A stretch of 64,000 nt of DNA, taken from assembly GCA_947504035.1 (NCBI GenBank), contig CANNGA010000009.1:62001-126000 (forward strand), written 5' to 3'. Numbering within the stretch: the stretch's first letter is position 1; each line of letters begins with the position of its first letter. The position numbers were made by a program, and so were the translations under genes. The notes below the pieces were generated by a model that saw nothing but the letters and a program-made list of their open reading frames with translations, was not told the DNA's origin and searched no databases. This document shows positions 46,201 through 54,804 of this stretch, one piece after another. This stretch comes from an uncultured Flavobacteriaceae bacterium. GTDB taxonomy: Bacteria; Bacteroidota; Bacteroidia; Flavobacteriales; Flavobacteriaceae.

Positions 46201-46601
46201 TTGCAGAGCGTTTAAATCTATATACCCAATTAAATAATTTAAAAACGCCAGAAGCATTAATTGTATTTGAAAAAGAATTGGTAGATCGTTTTGGTGAATT
46301 ACCACCACAAGTGACCGATCTTTTAAATAGTGTCCAAATAAAGTGGTTAGCAATTAATATTGGTTTTGAAAAGCTTATCATGAAACAAAATAGGTTGATA
46401 GGGTATTTTATCAATGACCAACAAAGTAGTTTTTACCAAAGTGCAAATTTTACTAAGGTGCTACAGTTTGTTCAAAAACATCCAAACGTTTGTAAGATGA
46501 AAGAAAAACAAACCCGTGCTGGTTTACGTTTATTGCTTACTTTTGATGCTATCACCTCTGTAGAAAAGGCTTTAAAAGCCTTAAAACCTATTATGGCGTG
46601 A
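43248..46601 (+). CDS. mfd: transcription-repair coupling factor
   Basis: A 1117-residue Mfd that removes RNA polymerase stalled at DNA lesions and recruits UvrA. N-terminal UvrB-homology region (FYPGSYRRPYDIEE; RGGIVDVFSF), RNA polymerase-interacting domain about 465-540 (IGDYVTHIDHGIGRFGGL), Walker A GDVGFGKTE near 587-595, DEEQ at 688-691, and the helicase motifs (STTIIESGLDVPNAN; QMRGRVGRS) up to a TRCF C-terminal domain. I kept the GTG at 43248 because the residues before the first internal ATG (43314) belong to the family's usual N-terminus and a promoter box sits just upstream. Confidence 0.95.
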   Translation: MHHSSISQSYAQALQLQKLKAAMAQKGAKVDLKGLVASSFSFVIANVFETEQTPLVLIFDDKEEAAHYLNDLEQLLGEKDVLFYPGSYRRPYDIEETDNANVLLRAEVLSRINSQKKPAIIVTYPDALFEQVVTRKELERNTLKIGIGDKVSIDFINEMLFEYKFKRVDFVTEPGEFSVRGGIVDVFSFSNDQPFRIEFFGDEVDSMRTFDVASQLSVNQIKKINIIPNVANKLMEEKRQSFLKYIAQKTVVCLKNAEVLFSRIDDFYGKAEDAFKTLSETIKHAEPHELFCNSTLLKKQLLDFSIIEFGNASVFSKLEASATEIVFNTSPQPAFNKQFQLLIEDLNVNSDKGYTNYIACVSEQQAKRFHDIFDDANLDVKAYQTVILSLHQGFVDHDAKLVCYTDHQIFERYHKFQLKNGYAKKEAISLKELTNLDIGDYVTHIDHGIGRFGGLQKIDVEGKKQEAIKLIYGERDVLYLSIHSLHKITKFNGKDGKPPKVYKLGSNAWKVLKQKTKARVKHVAFNLIKLYAKRKTQKGFQYNPDSYMQHELEASFIYEDTPDQSTATADIKADMESERPMDRLVCGDVGFGKTEVAIRAAFKAVDNGKQVAVLVPTTILAYQHARTFRKRLEDFPVTVDYVNRFRTAKQKRETLEGLAEGQIDIIIGTHQLVNKNVTFKDLGLLIVDEEQKFGVAVKEKLKALKENVDVLTLTATPIPRTLQFSLMAARDLSVITTPPPNRYPIESHVIRFSEETIRDAVSYEIQRGGQVFFIHNRIENIKEVAGMLQRLVPDAKIGIGHGQMDGKKLEELMLQFMDGGFDVLVSTTIIESGLDVPNANTIFINNANNFGLSDLHQMRGRVGRSNKKAFCYFITPEYSAMTDDARKRITALEQFTELGSGFNIAMKDLEIRGAGDLLGGEQSGFMNDIGFDTYQKILNEAIEELKEKEFKDLYDEDEEAKVYVKEVTIDTDFELLFPDDYVNNIAERLNLYTQLNNLKTPEALIVFEKELVDRFGELPPQVTDLLNSVQIKWLAINIGFEKLIMKQNRLIGYFINDQQSSFYQSANFTKVLQFVQKHPNVCKMKEKQTRAGLRLLLTFDAITSVEKALKALKPIMA

Positions 46602-46691
46602 TTGTTGTTTTTATATTAGAGACGTGTTAAGTGCTTTCGTATAGGTGCTTGATGCGATTGTTTTAAAACTGTTGAAATTTTAAAAAAAAAA

Positions 46692-48026
46692 ATGAGATAC
46701 TTCCTTTTTTTAGTTGTGATGTTGCCATGTTTAAGCTTTGGGCAGCATAGTATTAAAGGTAAATTTTCGCCTGCAGATGCTTATAAAACGGTGTTGTTAT
46801 ACCGTATAGAACCTACTCATTTTAGTTATATTACCAATGCCCCTATTAAAGACGATGGTCGTTTTGAAATAAAATTAGATACAACAGTCACAAAAGGTAT
46901 ATTTCGTATTACATACGCTGTGCCTCAAGAAGAGTATAATTTTGATGTTATTTATAGCGGGGAAGAAGATGTAGAACTCCATTTTAATTCTGAAACAGGA
47001 GTAGAGTTTTTAAACTCTAGAGAAAACAAATTATTAGCGTCTTATACCAATAGCATGCTAATGATCACCAATAGCATAGGAAATTATTATAAAGATAAAC
47101 GTAAAACGCGAGATAGCTTAGACTTGGTTTCTATTTTTAAAACCCAACGCGATACCCAAAAAAGTTATGAAGAAGCCGCTAAGGGTACTATCGTTTCTCA
47201 TTTTATAAAAGCAAATACACCTTATATTCCTATAAGTGCCGTAGGGGTGCAGGCTTATGTAGCTGAGGTTAAAACGCATTTTTTCGATCATATCGATTTT
47301 AATAATGAAACCCTGCAAAGCTCTAAATTTTTAACAGAACGCATGTCTAATTATGTGTTTGGAGTATCGTCTAAAGATGAAGACGACGTAAAGACGTATA
47401 ACCGTAATATAGACGTCTTTTATAAAGCCATGGCAAAAGCAAAGCCTAGTGTTAAAAAATCGCTCTTAACAGATTTGTGGGAACAAATGGTGGATTTAAA
47501 GCTAGATGCTGTTGCTAATCATATAGCGGAAGAGTACCTAATGGCGCTTTGTGTAGATGCAAATGATCAAAAATTACTGCAAGCCTTATTGGCATATCAA
47601 CGTATCGCTATTGGTGAAAAAGCACCTGATTTTTCTATTGAGGTGGTCAAAAAAGAAAAAAAGACAACTTTAAAGTTAAGTGCACTTCACAGTTCTAAGC
47701 ATTACGTTATTGTATTTTGGAGTAGCGGTTGTTCACATTGCCTAAAAGAGATTCCAGAACTCCATAAATTCTCTAAAACACTAAAAGAAAAAGAACTTAA
47801 AGTTATTGCTATTGGCCTTGAAGATGAGCCTTACGCATGGAGAAATTTAACCTATGAGTTTTCTAATTTTACCCACGTATACGGCGAAGGGAAATGGAAT
47901 AACAAAATAGGAAATGCCTATGATGTTTCTGCGACACCTACTTATTTTATTCTGAATGCGGATAAAGAAATCGTGTCTAAACCAGATGATTTAGAGGCGT
48001 TAATGAAGTTTTTTGAAGGAGAATAA
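46692..48026 (+). CDS. TlpA-like thioredoxin with N-terminal domain
   Basis: A 444-residue secreted protein (leader ending LSFGQ). The N-terminal ~320 residues are a beta-sandwich then helices, like the DUF4369-type TlpA partners of Bacteroidota. The C-terminal thioredoxin domain starts near 310 (IGEKAPDFSIEV) with CSHC at 347-350 and a cis-Pro site (SATPTYF). It probably reduces or isomerises disulfides in the periplasm. It converges with another TlpA-like gene, only 6 bp apart. Confidence 0.87.
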   Translation: MRYFLFLVVMLPCLSFGQHSIKGKFSPADAYKTVLLYRIEPTHFSYITNAPIKDDGRFEIKLDTTVTKGIFRITYAVPQEEYNFDVIYSGEEDVELHFNSETGVEFLNSRENKLLASYTNSMLMITNSIGNYYKDKRKTRDSLDLVSIFKTQRDTQKSYEEAAKGTIVSHFIKANTPYIPISAVGVQAYVAEVKTHFFDHIDFNNETLQSSKFLTERMSNYVFGVSSKDEDDVKTYNRNIDVFYKAMAKAKPSVKKSLLTDLWEQMVDLKLDAVANHIAEEYLMALCVDANDQKLLQALLAYQRIAIGEKAPDFSIEVVKKEKKTTLKLSALHSSKHYVIVFWSSGCSHCLKEIPELHKFSKTLKEKELKVIAIGLEDEPYAWRNLTYEFSNFTHVYGEGKWNNKIGNAYDVSATPTYFILNADKEIVSKPDDLEALMKFFEGE

Positions 48027-48032
48027 GAAGCG

Positions 48033-49151
48033 CTATTTTTGTGAATCTAAAACTTTGTCTATTTGGTATTTTAGACGTTCAAAAATATCAGATTTATAGC
48101 CTGTTTCAAATGCTTGTATCAAGCCTTCTTTATCAACGACAATATTTGTAGGGTAACTGCTAACACCATATTTTTCTGCTACAAATCGCGCCTCAGCGAT
48201 AATATCATAATCAAATTTGTGCTGTCTTAGAAATGGTGCTAATTTGTATTCAGGATCATTTGCTAGAGCGATAAAATTTACGTTAGGATTGTTCTTGTAA
48301 GTCTCTTTAAGTTTGTTAAGTAACGGCAATTCTTTTTTGCATGGCGGACATGTTGTAAACCAGAAATTAAGAACAATAACCTCTCCCAGCATTTTTTTAG
48401 TTGCAAGACGTTTTCCGTTAATAGAGTTTAAACTAAATTTTTTAGCAGGTTGTCCAATATGAGCTAAATTTTTTTTAATTCGTTGTTCTCGACGTTCTTG
48501 TTTTAGGGTATTGTAGGCTTCTTTTGTATATGTTTTATAGCTGTCTAGGTTGTAAAAAGAAGGTTCTAGCTTTTTGTAATGGATGGTTTTTGCAACAACA
48601 CGATAAGAGCCAAACTTTTTACTAAATCCGGGGTATTCTAATAAAAAACCATCCACGTTAAAGTGACTGCAGTATCTCAAACCTAGTGCTTTTGTGAAAA
48701 AGAGTGTTTTTGTTTTTCCTTGGTGGGTAGTAGTCGCTTTTTCGCAGGTATAGCCTAGAATGGTTTTAGTGGCGTTAATGCTATTCGTTGCCGTTTTAGG
48801 GGGGCTAAAGGGATGGGTAATGGCAAGTTTAGAGATGTCGTTTACCTGATAAACAAGCTTGGATTTGTAGTCTAAAATTTTAAAGTAACTATGGTTAGGC
48901 CTATTGGGATAGATTTTGTTGTACTTCATTTTAGTAGTGTTGAAGATAACAACAATATTATCAGAAAAAGAAGCTTCTTTTTTTTGGGCTTCTGTTAATG
49001 GCTTGTCATAGATGATTTCGTAGTTGATAATTACATCTTTGGTTACCTTACTTTCTTTTGGGTACATCCATTGCCCGTTAACGGATTGAAAGGTTGATAA
49101 AATTACAAAAAGAATTAGGTTAGTAATTGCATTTTTACAGTAAAATTCCAT
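48033..49151 (-). CDS. GLPGLI-like domain fused to TlpA thioredoxin
   Basis: A 372-residue secreted protein. Residues about 28-200 resemble the GLPGLI family (NYEIIYDKPLTE; GYTCEKATT; FFTKALGLRY), and residues 230-372 are a TlpA/AhpC-type thioredoxin domain with WFTTCPPC (Cys 268 and 271) and SSYPTNI near the end. Such a fusion suggests a periplasmic thiol reductase with its own binding domain. Monocistronic. The substrate is unknown. Confidence 0.8.
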   Translation of the reverse strand: MEFYCKNAITNLILFVILSTFQSVNGQWMYPKESKVTKDVIINYEIIYDKPLTEAQKKEASFSDNIVVIFNTTKMKYNKIYPNRPNHSYFKILDYKSKLVYQVNDISKLAITHPFSPPKTATNSINATKTILGYTCEKATTTHQGKTKTLFFTKALGLRYCSHFNVDGFLLEYPGFSKKFGSYRVVAKTIHYKKLEPSFYNLDSYKTYTKEAYNTLKQERREQRIKKNLAHIGQPAKKFSLNSINGKRLATKKMLGEVIVLNFWFTTCPPCKKELPLLNKLKETYKNNPNVNFIALANDPEYKLAPFLRQHKFDYDIIAEARFVAEKYGVSSYPTNIVVDKEGLIQAFETGYKSDIFERLKYQIDKVLDSQK

Positions 49152-49280
49152 GTGTAATTTGTATTATAAATGCTTAAAATTGAGTTTGAGATAACAACTT
49201 GATGCGAATAACAAATAAATATTTTTTTTAGGGTTTTTCAAAATAAGTTTAATTGTGTCCCTATGTATCATGGTTTTAAC

Positions 49281-49640
49281 TCAAAAATGATAAAAGGCAT
49301 CCTCTAAATGTTCTATTTTAAAACTGTTCCCTTTTTTGACGATCGCAATAATATCAAAACGGACTTCGACATCTAGGTCTTTGATTGTAATGTAAGCATC
49401 TATGGCTTTAACTAAGTTTTGAATTTGCTTGGGTTTTATAAAATCTTGGGGGTTGCCAAAATCTGCGCTAGAGCGCGTTTTAACCTCTACAGCGACTAGG
49501 GTATTGCCTTTTTGAACAATGATGTCTACTTCTGCTTTTTCGTAATAGTAGTTGCGTTCTAAAATACTGTACTGGTGTTTTTCTAAAAAGGCAACAGCAA
49601 GTTGTTCGCCTTTTTTGCCAAGTTCGTTGTGTTGTGCCAT
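49281..49640 (-). CDS. yraN: YraN family endonuclease-like protein
   Basis: A 119-residue UPF0102 protein with the restriction endonuclease-like fold: GKKGEQLAVAFLE, a nuclease-type core with AEVDII and VAVEVKTR (the D...ExK pattern), and DFGNPQDFI. Often linked to DNA uptake or repair, but the biochemical role is not established. It follows the permease genes at a distance of 50 bp and may be part of their transcript. Confidence 0.9.
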   Translation of the reverse strand: MAQHNELGKKGEQLAVAFLEKHQYSILERNYYYEKAEVDIIVQKGNTLVAVEVKTRSSADFGNPQDFIKPKQIQNLVKAIDAYITIKDLDVEVRFDIIAIVKKGNSFKIEHLEDAFYHF

Positions 49641-49690
49641 AACACAAAGGTATTGTAAAAAACGTATTTACTTACAGTAAAGAGGGTTTA

Positions 49691-50851
49691 TTACCCTCTA
49701 AACAAAAAGAAATCATCTTTCATGTGTTCTATTTTACTGTCTTGATTGGTAATGATATAATCGATGGCCTGCGTTGTAAACTCATGACCTTTGTCGGTAA
49801 GAGACACAATGTTGCGGTCTAGTTGTATCATGTTGTTTTTAAGTGCCAATTCTAAAACCGATGTAGCGCGTACCTTTTGCCAATTAATGTGTTCACTAAG
49901 GTGATTAACATGGCGTTCGCTTTCTTCGGTATGATTTTTTAAATGCAGTAAAAATGTAAGCAGAGACACTTCTATACGTTGCTGGCGTTCTCTATAAAGT
50001 ACAGCAATAACACCTTTATTAGGGGCTATCAAATAAACAATTAAAAAGAGTAAGCCAAGCATGGTGGTAATAGAGCCTGCAATAGAAGCATCTAATACAT
50101 GGGCAACCCAATAGCCAGAAATGGCACTACATACGCCAAAACCAATGGCGTAGATAAGCATGCGTTTTAATTCGTTGGTTAACAAATAAGCACTTGCCGC
50201 AGGGGCAATCATAAGGGCGACAACCAAAATGGCACCTACCGCATCGAAAGCGCCAACCGTAGTTATGGAAGATACTGTCATTAAACCATAATGAATAATG
50301 GCAGGCGAAAACCCTAGAGATGCTGCTAAGCCAGCATCGAAAGTGCTTACTTTAAGTTCTTTAAAAAAGGCAAATAAAAGGCTTGTGGTTAGTACTAGTA
50401 TGCTGCCTATAATCCATAAGGATTTAGGGCCTACATCTGTCCCCGAAATAAGCAGTCGATCGAAAGGGGCAAAGGCCAATTCGCCAACTAAAACAGCGTC
50501 TACATCTAAATGGACATCGTTGGCATTTTTAGCAATAAGTATCACACCAATACTAAATAGAGCTGGAAATACAAGACCTATAGCGGTGTCTTCTTTAACC
50601 AGTCCTGTTTTTTGAATGTACTCTACAAGTACTACCGTAATTACACCTGTTACCGCAGCTAGTAGGATAAGTAAAGGCGAGTTTAAATCTTGGGTGATAA
50701 AGAAACCAATTACAATACCTGGTAAAATGGAATGGCTAATGGCATCGCTAATCATAGCCATTTTTCGAAGGACTAAAAATGTACCTGGAATGGCGCAGGC
50801 TATAGCAACAATACAGGCAATAAGTTGTATTTCTATTTGTGCATTACTCAT
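49691..50851 (-). CDS. metal ABC transporter permease with C-terminal wHTH-like tail (TroD/MntD-like)
   Basis: A 386-residue ABC-3 family permease for Mn/Zn/Fe. The first ~285 residues hold eight or nine hydrophobic helices, with MAMISDAISHSILPGI and a GAFDAVGAILVVALMIAPAA motif. The last ~100 residues are soluble and look like a winged helix (RATSVLELALKNNMIQL, then a wing SLTDKGHE), similar to a DtxR-type DNA-binding fold. Family members in other phyla lack this tail. It overlaps the preceding permease gene by 8 bp. Confidence 0.9.
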   Translation of the reverse strand: MSNAQIEIQLIACIVAIACAIPGTFLVLRKMAMISDAISHSILPGIVIGFFITQDLNSPLLILLAAVTGVITVVLVEYIQKTGLVKEDTAIGLVFPALFSIGVILIAKNANDVHLDVDAVLVGELAFAPFDRLLISGTDVGPKSLWIIGSILVLTTSLLFAFFKELKVSTFDAGLAASLGFSPAIIHYGLMTVSSITTVGAFDAVGAILVVALMIAPAASAYLLTNELKRMLIYAIGFGVCSAISGYWVAHVLDASIAGSITTMLGLLFLIVYLIAPNKGVIAVLYRERQQRIEVSLLTFLLHLKNHTEESERHVNHLSEHINWQKVRATSVLELALKNNMIQLDRNIVSLTDKGHEFTTQAIDYIITNQDSKIEHMKDDFFLFRG

Positions 50852-52055
50852 TGTTTTCTGGTTGTTGGTTGTACAGATTAGATGCTGTTTTAAAGCCCTC
50901 TTCGGTTAGGCTCCACATGCTGCCTTCTAATTTCACATAGTTTTTCTTTACCAATTCTTGAAGTGTGCGCTTGGTAAAACCTTGAAAATTATTTAATATT
51001 TTAATGGTGTGCGGATGCGCTATATTATGGTGTGTTTCGGCAATATTGTACATAAAAGCAAGTGTTTTATGCAGTTGTAAATCACGACGATTTTTTATAA
51101 AACGTATTTGTTTGAATAATAAACCTCTGCTTGGTGAAAATACAAATGAGACCAAAACAAATACACTTGCTACAAGTACAATAACAGGTCCTGTAGAAAG
51201 GTTATTTTGACTAGCACTCACCGCTGTGCCAACAACACCAGAAGACGCGCCAAAAACAGCAGAGAGCCCTACCATGGTAGCGAGACTGTTTGTCCACTGT
51301 CGTGCCGCCGCCGCAGGTGCTAATAGCATGGCACTCATAAGTACAACGCCAACTGTTTGTAAGCCTAAAACAATAGCCAATACAATAAAAGACGTAATGA
51401 GAATGTCGATAAACTTCGTATTAAAACCTAGTGTTTTTGTATAATCTGCATCGAAGAGAAGGATTTTAAATTCTTTCCAAAATACGATTAATACTAGCAA
51501 ACAGATGCCTGTTACACTAGCCATTAACCATACGTCTGCTTCTAACAATGTGGCGGCTTGCCCAAACAAATACTTATCTAAACCTGCTTGGTTGGCATTG
51601 GGTTGTTTTTGTATAAACGTGAGTAATAACATGCCAAAACCAAAGAATAGAGAGAGGATAAGGCCCAATGCGGTGTCCGACTTTAAGTGGGTCTTTTTAA
51701 TAATGCCACGAATCCAAAACGTACCTAATAAACCGCTAATAAGAGCGCCTAATAATAACACGTTACTATCTTTTGTGTCTGTAAGCATAAATGCTATTGC
51801 AATACCTGGGAGAGCAGCATGCGAAATGGCATCGCCTAATAAGCTTTGTTTACGCAATACAGCAAAACTGCCTAACATTCCTGTTACAGCACCTAAGATG
51901 GCCGTACCTAGTGTTATGGTTCTTAGGGTGTAGTCTGTAAAGACCAGTGTTATGTATTCTGTTATATCGATGGTTTTAGGCTTTAAATGTTTACAGTTTT
52001 TAATGTTCGTTGCCGTTGTAAACCCACATAGATTGTGTGTTTCCTGCGGTTTCAA
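50844..52055 (-). CDS. metal ABC transporter permease with C-terminal wHTH-like tail (TroC/MntC-like)
   Basis: A 403-residue ABC-3 permease; pairs with the product downstream. Family motifs are RKQSLLGDAISHAALPGI and GVVLMSAMLLAPAAAARQ. The last ~100 residues again look like a winged helix. The start is uncertain: the ATG at 52055 lies 56 bp inside the acetyltransferase gene and gives a 30-residue Cys/His-containing preface (NLCGFTTATNIKNCKH) not seen in the family. Homologues start nearer the IDITEYITLVFTDY segment, where this sequence has no ATG/GTG/TTG. So either the overlap is real or the native start codon was lost. Confidence 0.82.
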   Translation of the reverse strand: MKPQETHNLCGFTTATNIKNCKHLKPKTIDITEYITLVFTDYTLRTITLGTAILGAVTGMLGSFAVLRKQSLLGDAISHAALPGIAIAFMLTDTKDSNVLLLGALISGLLGTFWIRGIIKKTHLKSDTALGLILSLFFGFGMLLLTFIQKQPNANQAGLDKYLFGQAATLLEADVWLMASVTGICLLVLIVFWKEFKILLFDADYTKTLGFNTKFIDILITSFIVLAIVLGLQTVGVVLMSAMLLAPAAAARQWTNSLATMVGLSAVFGASSGVVGTAVSASQNNLSTGPVIVLVASVFVLVSFVFSPSRGLLFKQIRFIKNRRDLQLHKTLAFMYNIAETHHNIAHPHTIKILNNFQGFTKRTLQELVKKNYVKLEGSMWSLTEEGFKTASNLYNQQPENNE

Positions 52056-52416
52056 AACCCATTTTTTTATAAAAAGGGATGGCTTCTACATCAGCAGTTA
52101 ACATTTGCATATGAAACGATTTATAGGTGTCTTGCAATTGCGACATGATTTGCTGCCCTATACCTTTGCCTTGATATTGAGGATGTACTAACAAATGCGG
52201 ATAGTAGACCGTTAAATACCCGTCGGAAATGGCATTTCCAATGCCCACTAAAATTCCATCGGCCCAAGCCGATACTAACGAATGTGAGTGCATTAAAGCC
52301 TTGTAGAGCTGTTCGGGTTTTTCGGCAGAACTCCATTTATTAGCGCTATATAATTCTATTATAGCATCGACAGTTATGTCTCTTGTATTAGAAATTTTAA
52401 TGGCCATAGGCATCAC
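52000..52416 (-). CDS. GNAT family N-acetyltransferase
   Basis: A 138-residue GNAT protein. The acetyl-CoA-binding motif QYQGKGIGQQIM and the C-terminal PFYKKMGFE block are present. Substrate unknown. It sits between the ATPase and the permease genes of the metal transporter and overlaps the permease start, so it is probably part of that operon. A small-molecule or protein N-acetyltransferase in the middle of a metal operon is unusual but may be incidental. Confidence 0.9.
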   Translation of the reverse strand: MMPMAIKISNTRDITVDAIIELYSANKWSSAEKPEQLYKALMHSHSLVSAWADGILVGIGNAISDGYLTVYYPHLLVHPQYQGKGIGQQIMSQLQDTYKSFHMQMLTADVEAIPFYKKMGFETAGNTQSMWVYNGNEH

Positions 52417-52481
52417 AGATTTATTGTCTTAGTTTCGTATGTATTTTACACAGGTGGTATAAGTATTTAAAGGGGCGAAAT

Positions 52482-53219
52482 TTATTCTTGAACACTCACT
52501 TTATAATTAATACCATAGGTTTTAGTGAGGTTGTTATCATTAAAGATGTCTTTTACAGGGCCAGTGGCAATCTTTTTTACATTTAGAAAGGTAACCCAAT
52601 CGAAATACTCGGGAACCGTTTGTAAATCGTGATGCACAACGACAACTGTTTTACCTGCTTTTCGCAATTCTTTTAGAATATTTATAATGGCAATTTCGGT
52701 AGTGGCATCTACGCCTTGAAACGGCTCGTCCATAAAATAAATAGAAGCGTTTTGTACCAAGGCACGTGCTAAGAAAATACGCTGTTGTTGGCCACCAGAC
52801 AGCTGGCTAATTTGTCTGCTTTTAAATGGAAGCATGCCTACTTTTTCAAGTGCTTCTAAGGCTGCTTTTTTTTGGCGTTGCCCCGGGCGTTTTATCCAGC
52901 CTAAACTGCCATAGGTGCCCATCATAACCACATCGAGAGCTGTAGTAGGAAAGTCCCAGTCTACACTGCCTTTTTGAGGCACATAGGCAACCAAGGCACG
53001 TTGTTTATCATAGGGTTTATCGTAAATACTAACACTTCCTGCGATAGGTTTTAAAATGCCTAAAATAGATTTAATCAATGTTGATTTGCCAGCGCCGTTA
53101 GGACCTACAATAGCCATAAGTACGCCTTCTGGAATTTCTAAATCGATATCCCATAATACAGGCTTATAGTTATAGGCAACGGTTAAGTCGTCTACGCGTA
53201 TCGCTATGTTTTGTTTCAT
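52482..53219 (-). CDS. metal ABC transporter ATP-binding protein (TroB/MntB-like)
   Basis: A 245-residue ATPase: Walker [10 protein letters not shown] at 39-47, Q-loop VPQKGSVDW, signature LSGGQQQR, Walker B IYFMDEP, H-loop VVHHD. The [11 protein letters not shown] stretch is typical of manganese/zinc importers. It energises the two downstream permeases. A conserved hairpin element separates it from the binding-protein gene upstream. Confidence 0.94.
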   Translation of the reverse strand: MKQNIAIRVDDLTVAYNYKPVLWDIDLEIPEGVLMAIVGPNGAGKSTLIKSILGILKPIAGSVSIYDKPYDKQRALVAYVPQKGSVDWDFPTTALDVVMMGTYGSLGWIKRPGQRQKKAALEALEKVGMLPFKSRQISQLSGGQQQRIFLARALVQNASIYFMDEPFQGVDATTEIAIINILKELRKAGKTVVVVHHDLQTVPEYFDWVTFLNVKKIATGPVKDIFNDNNLTKTYGINYKVSVQE

Positions 53220-53304
53220 TTTCCTCTTAATTTAGTTTTCAACCCGTATACGATTACAAAGTTACATTTAATGTGCTGACAAACACAAATTTGGCGGATG
53301 ATTT

Positions 53305-53376
53305 AGCCCTGATAGCAGCGGCATCCTTTTTTGAAGCATGAGAAAAAGATACAGCGGATAGCAGGAATAGCTGCCC
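53305..53376 (-). ncRNA. putative structured element after the binding-protein gene
   Basis: The 72-bp minus-strand stretch starts GGGCAGCTATTCC and ends ATCAGGGCT. AGC...CCTG near one end pairs with CAGG...GCT at the other; ATCTTTTT in the middle pairs with AAAAAAGGAT. It starts only 7 bp after the stop of the binding protein gene. From memory, very similar sequences recur between genes in many Flavobacteriia, which suggests a dispersed element. I cannot verify this here. It may attenuate transcription or protect the upstream mRNA end. Confidence 0.4.
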
Positions 53377-53383
53377 TAAAACA

Positions 53384-54289
53384 TTAGTGTAACGCATTTA
53401 CAATTGTATGTACGTTATAAGTAAACATGCCAATGTAAGTCCCCTCTACAGTATTGGCATCTCCTAAAGCGTCTGAATATAAAGTGCCACCAATAGTTAC
53501 ATTATGGTTCTTGGCTTTTACAGCAGCTTGCAGGGCTTCTATAGTACGTTTTGGGACAGAGCTCTCTACAAAAATGGCCTTTACGTGGTTGTCTATAATA
53601 AACTTTGAAAGCTTTTGTACGTCTTGAACGCCTGCTTCTGTAGCGGTTGATAAACCTTGTAGGCCAACAACTTGAAAATCGAAAGCTTTGCCAAAGTAAT
53701 TAAAAGCATCGTGTGCTGTTACTAAAATGCGCTGCGCTTTTGGAAGCGTGGCAATGTTATTTTCTAAACGTGTTTTTAAGGTGTTAAGTTGGTCTGTATA
53801 TGCTTTTCCGTTGGCTTCGAAAGCTGCTTTATGTTCTGGAATGGCTTCAGAAAGTGTGTTTACAACATAGGCTGTAGCATCTATCCAGTAATCGACATTA
53901 AACCAAATATGCGGATCGTAATTAGAAGCAAAATATTCAGACCCAATTAATGTGCTTTTATCGATAGCATCTGCAATGGCAACAGTTTTTTTGTGTGCCA
54001 TTTTCTCAAAAATTTCAACCAGTTTCCCTTCTAGGTGCAGGCCGTTGTAAAAAATAATGTCGGCATTGGCGAGTTTGGTCACATCGCCTTCACTGGCTTT
54101 GTATAAATGTGGGTCTACACCGCTTCCCATTAAGCCTTGTAGGTAGATGTGATCGCCTCCAATGTTTTTAACCAAATCGGTTATCATTGTGGTTGTGGTT
54201 ACAATATGTGGTTTGCTGTTGGTTTTAGTATCATTTTTACAGCCTAGAAGAATAAGGCAGAATAGATATATAATATGTTTCATGTGCAT
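53384..54289 (-). CDS. metal ABC transporter substrate-binding lipoprotein (TroA-like)
   Basis: A 301-residue cluster 9 binding lipoprotein (lipobox LLGC, Cys 17). Metal ligands expected from the TroA fold: His 61 (DPHLYKASEGD), His 127 (YDPHIWF), His 193 (TAHDAFNYFG) and Asp 273 (LYSDALGD). The three-His plus Asp set fits the TroA/ZnuA-like subset; manganese-specific members usually have Glu in place of the third His. It delivers the cation to the permeases. ATG 54283 (MKHIIYL) is an alternative start. Confidence 0.92.
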   Translation of the reverse strand: MHMKHIIYLFCLILLGCKNDTKTNSKPHIVTTTTMITDLVKNIGGDHIYLQGLMGSGVDPHLYKASEGDVTKLANADIIFYNGLHLEGKLVEIFEKMAHKKTVAIADAIDKSTLIGSEYFASNYDPHIWFNVDYWIDATAYVVNTLSEAIPEHKAAFEANGKAYTDQLNTLKTRLENNIATLPKAQRILVTAHDAFNYFGKAFDFQVVGLQGLSTATEAGVQDVQKLSKFIIDNHVKAIFVESSVPKRTIEALQAAVKAKNHNVTIGGTLYSDALGDANTVEGTYIGMFTYNVHTIVNALH

Positions 54290-54322
54290 CGTGTTTTTAA
54301 GTGCTGTTGATACGTGTTGCTG

Positions 54323-54802
54323 TTATTTATAAGGTGTGTTGAGTAGGTCTAAAAGCGTCTTGGAGGTATAATAACTAAATATACGTTTTTTTATGCTTAA
54401 AGTGCTATCGCATAGTAATGTCGCGGGTAGGGTTACGGTTTTGTTATCTGTTGAAGCAAGTAGTAAGGGCAATTGATGTATGCCATTGCGTTTGGTTCGG
54501 GCTTGTTGGTTGGTAAAGGTGACACCATCGAACGTAATGGTATCTGTGGTTTCAATATCCATTTCTACAGCGTAGAATTTATGGTTAAGTGTATTGATGA
54601 TATTTTTTTTTGTAAAAATATCTCGTTTTATTTTTTTGCAATAGGCGCACCAGCTGGCGTGAAAATAGATGAATACTGGTTTGGGATCTTCTTTTAGAGC
54701 CTGTTCCAATTCTGCCCATGTTTTCCATGCAATATCAGAACTTTGTGCTATTACATTAGTGCTTAAAGTGAACGTTATTAAAAAGAGTATAATGTATTTC
54801 AT
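54323..54802 (-). CDS. thioredoxin family protein
   Basis: A 159-residue secreted thioredoxin (leader ending NVIAQ) with WCAYC at about residues 52-56 and a DIFTKKNIIN helix, as in the thiol:disulfide interchange group. It lies 2 bp after the TonB receptor stop and 33 bp before the binding-protein gene, so it is part of the metal-uptake operon. Perhaps it maintains reduced Cys in the receptor plug, which carries a CxxC (see that gene). Confidence 0.87.
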   Translation of the reverse strand: MKYIILFLITFTLSTNVIAQSSDIAWKTWAELEQALKEDPKPVFIYFHASWCAYCKKIKRDIFTKKNIINTLNHKFYAVEMDIETTDTITFDGVTFTNQQARTKRNGIHQLPLLLASTDNKTVTLPATLLCDSTLSIKKRIFSYYTSKTLLDLLNTPYK

Positions 54803-54804
54803 GA

